From contig FN648498.1 in assembly GCA_000310025.1 (NCBI GenBank), forward strand, positions 503,332-567,331: a stretch of 64,000 nucleotides of DNA, read 5' to 3'. Made by a program: the position numbers and the translations under genes. How positions within the stretch are numbered: the stretch's first letter is position 1; every line of letters starts with the position of its first letter. The stretch is from Ectocarpus siliculosus. Its lineage: Eukaryota; Sar; Phaeophyceae; Ectocarpales; Ectocarpaceae. Of the stretch, positions 24,401 through 36,675 are shown piece after piece. The notes under the pieces were generated by a model. The model had not been told where the DNA came from. It worked only from the letters and a program-made list of their open reading frames with translations, and did not search any database.

Positions 24401-27400
24401 AACCCACCCGCGAAGGACCTCAGGTGCAAGGTGTGCACGAGCAGAAACACCCAGTGCATGCAGAGCGCCGCGAGCATGAACTGCAGGGTAGGGTGCATCC
24501 CCCCGCCTTCCCTCCTACGCTTCACGAACAGGTTACCGATGATGGCGGCCGCTGCCGTGAACGCCATGAGCATCAAGGGGATGACCTTGGTGGTTAGCTT
24601 GTCCTCGTATGAGATATGGGAGCCCCCTTGCTGCGTAAAGGAGGCTGACATCTGCACCACATTGAGAGGTACGCAGGGAACGGCGTCTGTTGAGCAAATG
24701 ATGCAGCTTGTCAATGCACGTACGTAAAAGTATGGCACGCTTCAAGCGTAGTGAGACGAGATCAAAGCTGAAGGTACCAGACTTAGATCACGTCGAGAAT
24801 GCTGCTATCGGGGCGACACACAACACGACAAACGTATGTACACGTATACGCAGTAAGATGCCACCGCAGTCGATTGTAACCCAGTATTTCCTGATCTCGG
24901 ACACACAGTCATTATCCACCTGGAGAGCAAGGTTTGCCACTATTGATACGGCTCAAACCGTGAAAGAAGAAAAGACATAACAGACCACGCCTCATGTACA
25001 GAACTCGATCTCTCGCCACAACACTTTGTCATACCGTAATAAACCACCTATGAAGATCTACAAGAAACAAAAAAAAACGCACCTCTATTCTCGTGCGCTT
25101 CGGAGGGCTGCCTCGTGCATTGCAGTGAGACACCACCAGGTACCAGTTGTGCGGTCGGACATTCTGCGCAAGCACGAGCGGCGTGGAACAGGAGGGGGCG
25201 GCAGTAACCATGCCGCTTCAGGTTGCAATAAAGGTTGGTCCCTACTCGGAAACCTCTGCAAAGCACCCAGGGTCTCCAACACCACAACACCCTGGCCGGA
25301 ACATGCAGAGAAATATCGGTGCTGGATCCCTGAGTCTCCAACATGTGCTTGTGTACAGAGGGTTTTCGGCGCGGGCCACCGGCCAAAATGAGCCGTTCTA
25401 AGGCAAATGTTACTCTGTTGAGCCGCTAAACGCGAGTGTTTTGAGATGTAAGGCAGACAGGCGGAAAGACACGATTCGGAGGTGCGCTGTTTGAGCTTGT
25501 GAGAAGGGCTGAGAGGCCTAAGTAATGCTGCTAGTGCTTCGCGCCAACGCCCAAATCGAGTTCTTCCAACGTAAAGGACAGCTGAGTTTGGATGTGCGTG
25601 AGAAAGAGAGGAATAGAGAGAGAGACAGAGAGAGAGAGAGAAAACGAGAGATGGAGATAGATATAGATATAGATAGAGACATAGAGAGAGAGATACAGAT
25701 GGACAGACAGACAGACGGCGGCGGGACGACTACTCGACACAAGTCGGATTTCCGGGAAGAAAATAAGAGGAAATTTACGCTGAGCTGTCAGGGCTCCAGG
25801 CAAAATACTCCCGCAGCAAAGTTAGGCCTTGTACAAATCTGTTCGGGTGTGTGTACAGTATCCGTCCTGTGGTTGCCTGGCTACGTACGGGGTACACTGC
25901 ATAGACCTTGGAAGACAGGCCTGTTTCTCGTATTCAGCCGAAACATCAGAGGACCTCCACCTTCACCGATTCGGCGCTTGATGGCTGCGGAAGCATGCAA
26001 TCCGTTGTGTTCATGCACACATAGCATGAACAGGTGAATCTACATTATTGAACGTTGTCATGATCATGTAGTGTATGGTCTTGTACGATGAAAAACGATA
26101 CTATTCGCATTGGTATTTTGTTTTTTGTTGCTGAGATCGATGTCCCAGGGAGGAAAAAATCTAGTATATTAGATGAGTCCTTTCACTCACTCGTTCGTAC
26201 CTTTTTAGGGTAAGTAAGCCTGCGACCACGCGAATCGACCGCGTCAAGTGTTGGATCAGTACGGACATATGAAGGTTGGGTAGAGAGAGATCGAAACGGT
26301 TTTTAATGTGAAGACAACAACAACAACAACAACCAACGTAACTTATGCTCCATCTAGAGGGAAGGTCTGGATGCCTGAATGCAAAACTTGTGTAAAGTTC
26401 CAAGAGGGAAGACTTCTGTTGTTAACGTAATACAACCCATCCATCTATCCTCTATCCGCGTATTTCGTTCTATTGGTTTTAGTTCTAATACAATACTGCT
26501 GTATCGAATTATCGCGGATGGACTGACCAATCCGGGTCCTCTTCATGTCCCTATGATTGATTATTTGTGTGCCTTGTTGGTCTGTGACCGCGGAAGGCGG
26601 CTGCTTCCGTCGGACCGGTGCGTGTGTTCGCAGGTACTGAGCCGCGACCTGAAGACAACGTTCACGAGAAGTATCTAGCATACGGCTGCCATCTATCGTA
26701 CTGCTGTGGTGAAAAGTGATTCACAAAGGCAGCAGCAGCGGGGCTGGCGAGCTGATCTTGCACAATGTGAAGACGGTGTGACCGTGCAAGATAAGCACGC
26801 CAGCCCCGCTGCTGCTGCTGCTGCTGATGCTGCTGCTGATGCTGCTACTGCTGTTGCTGGACCCGGCCCCGGCTTGTTGGGAGTGGAGGCGAGGACGCAG
26901 AGAGGCGTCGGCAGTTGCAGTCAGGGCGCCGCTCTTCAAGATGCCGCCCCCACAACAAAGGAGCCAAAAGCTGAAATCAGACCGCAGATATTGGACGAGT
27001 GCCGCAGCAGCAGCAGCAGCAGCAGCTCGTGCTCCTACCCGTGTGATCCTATCTCTTGTGTCTAGCTTGTGCCGATCAAAGATAGCTCACTCGAGTGCTT
27101 ACCTGTCTGATCGTGGTTCCAAACACGGCATCGCCGTCCTTGGTTGCTTCCGGTTCCAGTGGTACTAGCCACCGATTGAGCCGATCCCGCACCATACACC
27201 TCTCCTCCGCTAGGAAATCTGGCCAATCCTCGTCTAGGATAGCGATCATCTTAGTGCCCTCCGGCACGCCTCCCAGACTTCCTTGCGGGAAGGTCACATC
27301 GATCTGCGAAGTGACACACGACATGAGCGGCAGGTCGGTATTGGCCCTTCCCCACAAGTGTTAATGAAACGAAGATACCCCTCTACAGCAGTACCTCGAT

Positions 27401-27937
27401 ACCACATATGCATAGTACGACGGGCACATCCGCGGGGAAGTCAGCAAGTTGTACTAAGGACTTCTTTACGGCGCCTCGGGAAACAGGCGTACTCGACAAA
27501 TGAGCCGTTTGGCATTACAGCGCGTAGTTTGACGTTCCTCGGGAAACGGAAATATGCCGTTTGCGGGCCATTCTGGTGATTGACCTTAGGCTAGGCGTCC
27601 CAAGGTCTACACGCTACCACTTTGAGTCATTCTGCTGTGCCCGAAGTGAGAGAACCCTGAGTAGCATCGCGCCAGCAGACAGAGCTTTACGAGGCAGCAG
27701 AGGGGTGGGGGTGGTCTCCTGGTCGTGCTGAACGAGCTTGTACTGCAGCCAAAACATGGTAGCGTGTCTCACCCTGCCGGTGCCAATGTCGAAAGCGAAC
27801 GAAGTTAGAGCCATCCAAGGCTTTGACGCCGACAATCTTGCGCTCCCTCTCCATAACTTCGCCTCGGAGCACCAGCAGCAGCAGAAGACAACCGCTAGAA
27901 AGACCTGGTATGGACGCCTCAACGACATCATCATCAT
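21486..27937 (-). CDS. GPR180/TMEM145-type seven-TM GOST-family membrane protein
   Basis: Predicted secretory-pathway or plasma-membrane protein with an extracellular N-terminal domain and seven TM helices (rhodopsin-like GPCR transmembrane domain of the intimal-thickness receptor family). Eight exons: 27773-27937, 27103-27303, 25083-25163, 24408-24651, 23663-23811, 23324-23388, 22296-22526, 21486-21684 (about 444 aa, the family's size). It starts with four Met codons and a signal peptide (SLRRPYQVFLAVVFCCC). The ectodomain has WMALTSFAFDIGTGR, ILDEDWPDFL and NWYLVVSHC, matching family WVFLTRFCF, QWPAVY and WWYIALSKC. TM core pieces are ISYEDK, GWTLSSRAV and GSLWFAAMPVLVLVAMI (compare TLWFFAVPVMALIA). 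The exon at 22296 may instead end at 22280; the GA|GTACGT donor was chosen because it keeps frame with the last exon. Function in algae is unknown. Confidence 0.82.
25600..25720. repeat. GA/ATAG-rich simple repeat in GOST intron
   Basis: AGAGAGAGACAGAGAGAGAG passes into ATAGATATAGATATAGATAG and GACAGACAGACAGACGG. It lies in the intron between the exons at 25083-25163 and 27103-27303. Confidence 0.8.
26728..26819. repeat. Near-perfect 36 bp inverted repeat flanked by CAG/CTG runs
   Basis: The left arm at 26728-26763 (GGCAGCAGCAGCGGGGCTGG onward) pairs with 26784-26819 with about three mismatches, around a 20 bp loop. The right arm continues into CTG repeats to about 26860. It lies in a GOST-gene intron. 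Confidence 0.85.
27000..27027. repeat. CAG trinucleotide run
   Basis: About eight CAG units just downstream of the donor at 27102 on the minus strand, in a GOST-gene intron. Confidence 0.8.
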
Positions 27938-28524
27938 CGTCCTCCCGGGGGGGGTCGCTTCCTATCGTCTTGGCTTCGCTCTCCCTGCTGTAAAAGCCTG
28001 CAACAGCAGTAGTTCTGTAACAATCCCCTCGACAACTTGACAGAATACTTTTGTTCTCAGTCTCCGGGGGGCGCGCGCCAGCTCCTCGGTGTATCCAGAC
28101 AGAGCAGAGGCAAGGAAGAGACACCTCTTGCCAAAAATAGACCTGCTGCCGGTCGATGCAAGATGCAAGAGATTGAGAGATCAGTCGAGGGGGCACGCGA
28201 TGATGACAACAACATTTCGCCCCCCCGTGGTAAATCTCGACACTTGCGCTATCTCTGGGGCCTCGAAGCCCTCTCTCTCCACGAACGCCCAGACGAAAGC
28301 TCCGGCAAAAGGAACCACACACGCAAGCACGATTCCAAAGGTGAGCCCGAAAGGCCTAGTCGTAGTTTGTCGTGTGGTGTGAATGTTTCGATGCACGAGT
28401 CTCCAAACGCAATCTTCCTGGGCCCGTCGTTCTACCACCACGCCCTCGGCGAAACCCCTCCGTTTTCCACGTGATATTTTGTACTACAAACGTCGTGTGT
28501 GGGCCCCCATGGGGGGTGGGGCAA

Positions 28525-28556
<32 letters not shown>

Positions 28557-28827
28557 ACCGAGGGGAGAAAACTTTTCCAAACTGCGCCTTCACTGTGCTG
28601 GCTTTTCTCTGAACGACGGTTGTCCGACCTGTGCCGAGGAGAACCACGCGCACTGCTGTGGCCACCCTCACACAGAACGTCACCTCCACCTCGCCCCGCT
28701 TTAAAAAACCGCTCTCCCACATCTTCGAGAAGCACTTGCGCCATGTTGCCCGCTCTCCTTGGCGCCTTGTTTCCCAGGCTGGGCCTGCCGTCCGTTTTCA
28801 CAGCGGCCGCAACAGGAGGTGTCAACG
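27938..28827. promoter_or_regulatory. Divergent promoter region between GOST and importin-alpha-like genes
   Basis: Head-to-head start codons lie about 0.9 kb apart, so this must hold both promoters and 5' UTRs. A CAG run (about ten units) sits at 28529-28556. Reading its CTG strand gives a Leu-run frame (28356-28580), and a hydrophobic frame lies at about 28230-28350 (minus). Neither connects in frame to the GOST gene in an obvious way. No TATA or initiator could be singled out. Confidence 0.5.
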
Positions 28828-31800
28828 ATGTTAGCTCAACTCTTAGGCATGGGCAGAAAGAAGGAGAAGGAGAAGGACAGCTCAAAAGACAGCAGCCACG
28901 GCACCAGCAGCACTGCTGTCACAGCAGCAGACGGCAAGCGGCGAGAGAAGGGCAGCGAGGAGCACGAGCTAGGAGTCGCTGCGGCGGACGGAGCCCTTTC
29001 ACCGGGTGAGACATGTCATCATCTATAGGCATCGCAGACGCGAGATCGAAAACATCCGAGCCAAAGTCTCGCGCTTTCCACCGTTCCATGTCCGGAGATT
29101 TCGAAAACGCCCAACGATATCGCATTGGCTACTGATACATAACTGCTGTGGCCAACACAGCAGTAGTACGAGCCTGCACGCGGCAGCGGCATCCGCGACG
29201 CCAGCGTCAAAGCTGACAACGGCCGGTGTTGTGATTGGTTGGCGAGGGACAACCCCTCCGCGGGATACCTGGGGCTCCGTTTGTGATGGCTTTTTGCCCT
29301 AGTTTATGTTATTTGGAGGGAAAATAACCGTCTGACACGACCTATTGATGTATACAGCCCGCAATAGTTCCCGTTAGGATCGCTGGGACCTGTGCAAACG
29401 AACGATGCACTAAGGTGGGTACAGGTATTGCCTCTCTCGTTACCATGGTGCCGTGTCTTCTTTTGCTTTGCTCGAGTGTGAGGACAGCAGGCTGACATGA
29501 CCTGGCTGCGCTCGCACCCATACACACCCCTCTTCAACTCTGTCTACCTCTACGTCCTCCTCGTTGCTGTTGCCTATATTACCCCGCAGGCACCGCCGTT
29601 GCCGCCGCCACAGCCGTAGATGTAGAAAAGGCCGCAATGGTGGGTCAAACACCGGGAGCGGCTCATTCACTCCTGCCCCCATCCGCACCCACGTTGCCGC
29701 ATTACACCACACCCAACTCGCGTGCCGCAGCGGGAGGCGCCAAGGCTATCACAACAGCCGCGGTCGGCAGATGCCAAGAGGAATCGAGCCGCGAAGCAGC
29801 CGGCGTTGCTGCTACTACGGCTGCAGCCACCGGGACGGCGGCGGCGGCTGGACAGGGAGAGAGCGGTGCGTTGGTGGCTAGCGGGAGATCGCTGGCGCCC
29901 TCGCCGCCTGTGGGGCCTGCGGCGTTTGCGAGCCCGGCGGCGCCCTCGGCCTTGGTGCCGCAGCCGCTAGGACAGAAGGTGCGTCGAAGTGGCGAGTGTA
30001 GGCTTGTGCATGTTTTTCAGATCGTTACCTTACATATATATGCGTATGTCGTCTTCGTTGTACATGTATAGTTCGGCGACTGGGTGCTCCGGCTAGTATA
30101 CAGCAGTACTGCTGTGTTACGGCCTGCCTGGTGTGCTTCGTCTCAAGTGGAAGCCTCAACGCGGGTATGTATGTGGCGAAGCACATTGTGGAGAGGTCTT
30201 AACATGAATGTTCACACCATATGGATCTTGTGAACGCAAGGGGTCAGGTGCTAGTTCTCTGGGTGTGTGCGAGTACGAGCGGGTGATTGGGTGGCTATTC
30301 GGGTTTCTATTGCTATTGCTACCTTTCTTTGTTTGTCCGGCACTTGTGGTGCACGCAAGCCCGAAGGCACAGAAGCACAGCCCCAGCGACGTTCCGCCTT
30401 TGCTGCGCGAGCATATGCGTGTCTGCATAGGTCGCGGTGGTCCGCGTACGTGCGTACAGCACTGCTGTCGCGTTGGTTCGGAAAAGAAGAGCGTCTACAC
30501 GATGTCGTGCGGATGTTTGTTGTTTGCTCGCATTGTTGTTTATTTATGCATATCCAACACGCCTTCAAGGAGGCATGTCCGCGTCGTCTAAGTGTGTTTC
30601 ATCCTCAGCATTGTACATTTTGTGCATGTTGTGTTGGCAAAGATGATTATTAATAGTAGGCGTTGTTGTTTTCTTTGTTCCGCCGCAAGGTTTTTGATTG
30701 GTGCATGATTCAATATTCCCCATTCCCTGCAGCACGGTTTTGCTCGAGCACTACGTATGCAGCAGTAGTACAATACCACATGGTGCTCCTGCGCTCAGCA
30801 GCAGTTGCCTTTCTTTTAGGGATCGATAGACTATTGTTCGCATGGCTGCTGAAGCAATGGCTACCTTTTTGGACTTGTGTTCATGCCACAACCTTGTCGG
30901 GTAGTTGGTTTGCGACCACAGAAGCCGTCCGCATCAGTAGGACCAGTACTATACTATACTATACGGGCATTGGAAAGTACTCAGCGGAGACCGGAACGGT
31001 TTTTTAGTGTCAAGACAACAACAACAGCAGCAGCAACGGAAGAGCAACCGATGAGTGTGTGGAGGAGGTGAGCAACGTAAACCGATTGGGCTCTGACGGC
31101 GTCCACATAATATCTTGTTTTGTGTTGTTCACTGAACCGTTTGGTTTGTAATGTTTTCTGGCCCGCCTTGCTTCCACCAGGCGTTTTCCAGCGAGGCGGC
31201 GGCGGTGGAGCGCGGGTTGCACATCCAGCTTGGTGACACCGGCGCGAAGACGGAATCACAGCTTGGGGGGCAGCAGTTAGAAGCGGCGAAAAGGCTGCGG
31301 CACCTGCTGAGCACAAATAGGTGATGACAGGGGGAGGGAAATGGCTACTGCCGCTGTTTGTCTCGCGTGTCGAATGAACGGCGGCGTGTATGTCCTATCT
31401 GATGTCAACGCACGCGACGCGGCGGGTGCGTTGTGATTTGTTGGGCGTGCAACGGGGGTGAGAGTTTGACCGGTGAAAAGCTAATGAGTAAGTTGCAGCG
31501 GAGATGACCATGGAGGTCCCCTTGCTGGTAAAATAGCATGACTCCGTTTCTACATTCGAGCAAGTCCGGACGGCAGCACACACTTGCTCGGTTGCCTTGA
31601 CTTTCGAAATTGAATGCGCTGCTTCGAAAAGGGATTCTTCTTTCGCCTATATTAGCGTGCACTGCCGAACACTTGCGTCCCCAACAGATGTCCGCGTACT
31701 GCTGTATTTGTGTACCCCCCGCCATTAGCGGGACTATACTAACGTCTTAAATGCTTTCACCACCGGCTGCTGCCGTTTTGAGTCGTAACAGGAGCAGCGG

Positions 31801-34800
31801 GCCCGCTTGTCGTTAGGCCGAACTGCTGCCTGCCTTTGTATACGGATCGATCCCGTGTACTGCTGTTCGTTTCGACGATGAAACGGCGTGATGGCACACA
31901 GTAGTTGATACAATGACGCGGGGTGACGCTGATTCTCCCTCGCAACGTGGCCATAACTCACTCTTTGCTGTAACACGTGTACCCTGCTGTTGGCGCGTCT
32001 GACAACACACAGAGAGAGAATGGTCCAGGAGATGCTTAGCCGAGGCTGGGTGCCTCTGCTGCTGAGATGGTTGGGGCTTGTGCACCGGCCGAGTCTGCAG
32101 GTGGAAGCATTGTCGGCGCTGACGACCGTGGCACAGACCACGACAGAGCACACTCCTCTGCTCCTCAAGGTAAAAAAAGAGGAAAGGAACGCTACACGCG
32201 GGTGCGTTTTGTTTCCTTCTTACCAATAATCGCATCGAACTCGTCTACATGCACAGATAAAGGAGTCTCCGAGAGCGGAGCAATTGATTGGTAGTGGTCC
32301 GTGACCAACGTGTGTTTGTTGTACTACTATAGTCCCACGTTATTCTGTTTTTCGATCAGCCATAGCTCGCAGCTAGTCTGCCTGTTGGGCAGTTTTGCCT
32401 CTTCAACTGAAGAGCGCATCATCCGGAGCCGTGCCCACTACTGTAGTACTTTTGATCCCCCCGCGGTGCATGCTTCGTTTCATTGTGAATGCGAGAAAAG
32501 ATTCAGCAGTTCCTTCCCGCAAGCTTGCGTTGCGGTATCTTCTTTGGCCCTGCGTGCCGCTGTGACGCTTCAGCACAAATTGATTGCCACGCTTTTTGGC
32601 AGCGTATTCTTCTCAACATGCATGTCGCACGCGCTTTGCGGTGCGCAAGCTACGTACGCTCGAAACTCTCGTTGCCACAATCGCGTTCTCCAAACAAGAA
32701 ACCTTTGCCCGCGCTCGTCTTTGTGACGTCAAGATATGCACCTCATGGTGACACTCAAGCTTTTACCGTCGTGACATCTATTACGCTCGCTGTGCTCAAG
32801 AGTCGTGGCTGGGAGAAAGAGACGACGTTTTTTCACAAAATCCTCGTCCCGGCGTTGAACTAGAGCCAAGGGCGCACACCTCAAATCGCTCACACGACGG
32901 CTTACGTTCGAAACTCTTGGAACAATGAAAAAACAGCATGGAGCCGTCGGCACTCTGGTGAACTTGCTGAAAAGTCCTAGCTTGGAGATGGTGGAGCAGG
33001 CGATGTGGGTGCTAGGCAAGTTAGCGCAGGATGGACAGGACGGGACGACTGCTAGAGACGCGGTGCTTCAGGCTGGAGTCTTGGGGTGAGAAGAAAGAGC
33101 CACAAGCTCGCTTGGAAAAACAGTCTGGTTGCAATATTTTTCTTGCAGCAAGGTTGAGTGGCATAGACTTCGACGAGCATACAAATAGTCCGATAATAGG
33201 GCGAGAAGAAATAAGCGCCAACCTCGCTTATTTAACAACCCTGCTGCTACTTTTTTCTGTGGAGCCTTTTTTGTGCAGCAAGGTTACATGTGCGTGGTTT
33301 AGAAATCGTACAGATAGGAGAGGCAACATCTACGATACCTAGGATGGATACATGCACGTTTTTTGTAGTTTTTTGCAGTCCCCCTCCCCTTTTCTCACTT
33401 TTGGGCCTCGCTTGTTCCTATCTTGCTATTGGTTATAGTGTGGTCGGCGGGTGTGCGGGATGTTGTTTCCGAGGGTCCCGTTTGACGTCGGCTTAGACAT
33501 TGAATGTGCGGGCTGCACTTCCTCTCTTGTCCCTCTTCTGCAAGTGATTTCGTACCTTGCATCCGTTGTTGCCACACGAACACACACACTAAGACTGACG
33601 TATTTTCATTGGTCAGCCGGTTAGCGCGGTCGATGCTAATAATAAAAGAAAACACGCTCTCACACATGCAGGCCGCTGGTGCGGTGCCTGGAGCAGCATC
33701 AGACTTTGCTCAGCCTCCAGCGTATCGGAGCGTGGTCGCTGTTTAACCTCTTGGACGGGCAGCCCCGGCCCACTGTGGATGTCGCGACAGTCAACATGGT
33801 GAGTGAGCGAGCACGATAGAAGGAAGGTACGCGGGGACTCCTGTATGGCCTTGCTTCTGTGTGGCCCCGGCTGATGCGTTCAGAAAGTACACCGAACAGT
33901 GTATTGGTAAGAAACTGACAACCCAGAAAAAGTGTGGTGCCAACACACATGAACGCATCAACTGGAATAAGTTGTGCAGACTGTTGTGGTTTGCGATATT
34001 TGGTAGACCACCGGGCATGAAGGAAACTGCTGTTGCCGGGACAGTAGCTCTTGCGATGTGACCACGAGGCGCGCTCTTTTAACCCCGAGAAGGGTTCAGC
34101 AGACCCTTCCTTCGTTGTTGTGTCATGACTACGCCCTCCTCACATGTTAGTCGCCTTTTTTTCCACGCCGGGGAGATTCCAACCCATGACGTAGAGCTAT
34201 TATAGCAGGTTCACGAGGTTGCCCACCATGTCCGGAGGCGTTATAATAAGCGTGCGGCGCACTACTTCTGTGTGTATGTGCGTCCTTTCTCGCCGGTCGA
34301 TTTTGACGTGACCCCTTGGATGCCATTGGGGTATTGATAGGTTCTGCCGCGCTTTGATAACCCCCGCGTGCGGGCTTGCTCCTTGATGTTTGGGTGTGAA
34401 CAGGTGATGCCGGCGATCAACCGGCTGCTGATGGCGGGAGACTCTGAGGTGTTGTGTCATGCGTGCTCTGCTCTCAGCCATCTCTGCGATGGCTCCGCGG
34501 CGCACATCAAGGCAAGAAAAGAGTTGCGGCTAGGATTAGGTAATGTAGATGTGTATGCATACGGTAGGCGTCTTGAGTTGAGGGCCGCAAGGGTGTGGTG
34601 GTTGTTCGCCTCGAGGTGCTAAATCGCGGTACTACGTTGTACTACTGTACTGTTACTTTCACGTCAAAGTCGTTCCGAGCTCTGCTCGGTACCTTCCATT
34701 TTCCTTGCTGTTCCAACGGACACAGGCGCCTTCCGTGGTAACAGGCCAAGTGCCCCAAAAACGGGTACGACGGCATTCGTGAATTTGTATGCTCGACAAA

Positions 34801-36643
34801 GTCAAGGTGGACTCTGAGGTTGAAGCACCGCTGAAACCGACGAAATTTTGTCCGGGGCAACGCCGTACCGTGTATCCACACCGCGGAACGTCTGTTGGAG
34901 GATATAAGTATTCCAGACTGCTGTATTATGCCATGTGTGTATGTGCTTGTCTTGGGCGGTGGATGCCAATGAAAACCCGGCGATCTCAAGTGCCCAGTGC
35001 GCCACGGACGTTTCGTTCAAGTTGCGCAGGTTTCTCCAACACAAAGCAACAGCAACAAAGGGCTGAGGGTTTGTGTTGCGCGACAGCGGACACTCTCCAT
35101 CACACGCGTGCCATTGACGGTGTTACGTCTGTCCTTTCTGCCCTCAGGTTGTGGTAGAGTCTGGAGTGTGCAAGCGCCTGGTGCAGCTGCTTGACCACCC
35201 CAGCTCACAGGTGGTGAAGCCTGCGCTCCGGACGATCGGGAACGTGGTCTGTGCCGAGGACGATGCGGACTACACTGAGGCTATCCTTGAGGCCGGCTCC
35301 GTCGTGTGCCTAAAGAAGCTCATCGCGCACCCCAACCGCGAGATCCAGAAGGAGGTGCGAGCTGGTTGTTTGTTTGTTTTTTTATCAGTTTGCGTTGACC
35401 GCGCTTTGTAAACGGCTGACCAATGAAAAGACGGCGGTGTCAGCGGGTAAAAAGTCGAGGTCCCTGGAAGTGGGGCAGTATTGATATTTTGAGAGTGGGC
35501 GTGGCCCAGAGTGGCGATGGTGGATATTCCCCTCTCTACAATACAAACCTTTTGCGAAAGAAACACGCCGGAGTTTTGTGTGTGTCTGTTGTGTGTTCAT
35601 GCGTGTCTCTGAATGCTAATAATAACTGCCGCGCTTACCGGCTGCCCAATGACACGACGGCGGCGTTCTGAGCGGGTTAAAAGCGAATATCACGGCCCCC
35701 AGCGACCCAGGCTTAAGGATTCGATTATTGTAGTAGGATACGTGTTGTCATCGGATCATGCCCGAGGTGCGTACAGCGAGTACCCTCGGTATCATCTCTT
35801 GCATGTGCCCACGCTTGACGGGTGTTTGTCTCCGTAGCGTCCACCGCACTTATGCTGGACTGACACCTGTGTGCCTCGCAATCATGGCGTCACTGAGAGC
35901 TATGTATGATGATATTGATGCACGTTTGTGTCTGTGTCGATTGTTTGGGGGGTCATGGCGCTCTGTTTTACGAACAGGCGTGCTGGACGCTGAGCAATAT
36001 TGCGGCGGGTTCGGTGAGCCAGATCCAGAGCGTGCTGGATAGCGGTGCGATGCCTCAGCTCATCAAGGTCAGTTAGTGAGCGACTGCTAACGATTTCTTT
36101 TTGCTTTTTTTCAAGTGGGCCATCCAGTTGTTATCCAGCTCCGCGTTCTCCCACTCGTCTTGTTGCTTCTGCTTTCTGGCAAGCAACCCTTTTTGACAAT
36201 GTGTGAACAATATGAAAACCTCGCTGTGGAATGGGTTCAAGCTTGAGGTACGTGTTGTAGAATACTTTTCGCTTTGTTCGCTCGTCTTTTTCGTCTATAG
36301 AAACTGCAGCAAGGACGTCTTTTTTCCAGAAGTGTAGGTGTTTGTTCGTGACCATGTAATGTGGTGGTGGTGCTGTTGTCCTTCCTTTTGGCTTCCCTCG
36401 ACTAAATAGTGCCGTCGACACTACGAACGTACCTCACAGAGTACAAGCGCTTTGTGGCGACAATGTGAAAAGCTGTGTTCATTTACTTTGTCTTGAAAAG
36501 TAAGGCGGGCCTCACAGAGTACACGCGCGTGTTGAGTAGAAAGATCGAGAAAATGTGTTTCTTTCGTGTCGAAGAGGAAGGCGGAGGGGGTAGGTACCCT
36601 ATATCTCTAGAGGCCGGAACGTTTTTTATTTTGAAGACAACGA

Positions 36644-36675
<32 letters not shown>

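Noticed and set aside
28181-28580. Hydrophobic minus frames, including a Leu run encoded by CTG repeats
   Set aside because: The Leu run is a CAG/CTG microsatellite read on the minus strand. The GOST gene already has a good signal peptide at 27937, and no in-frame junction to it was evident.
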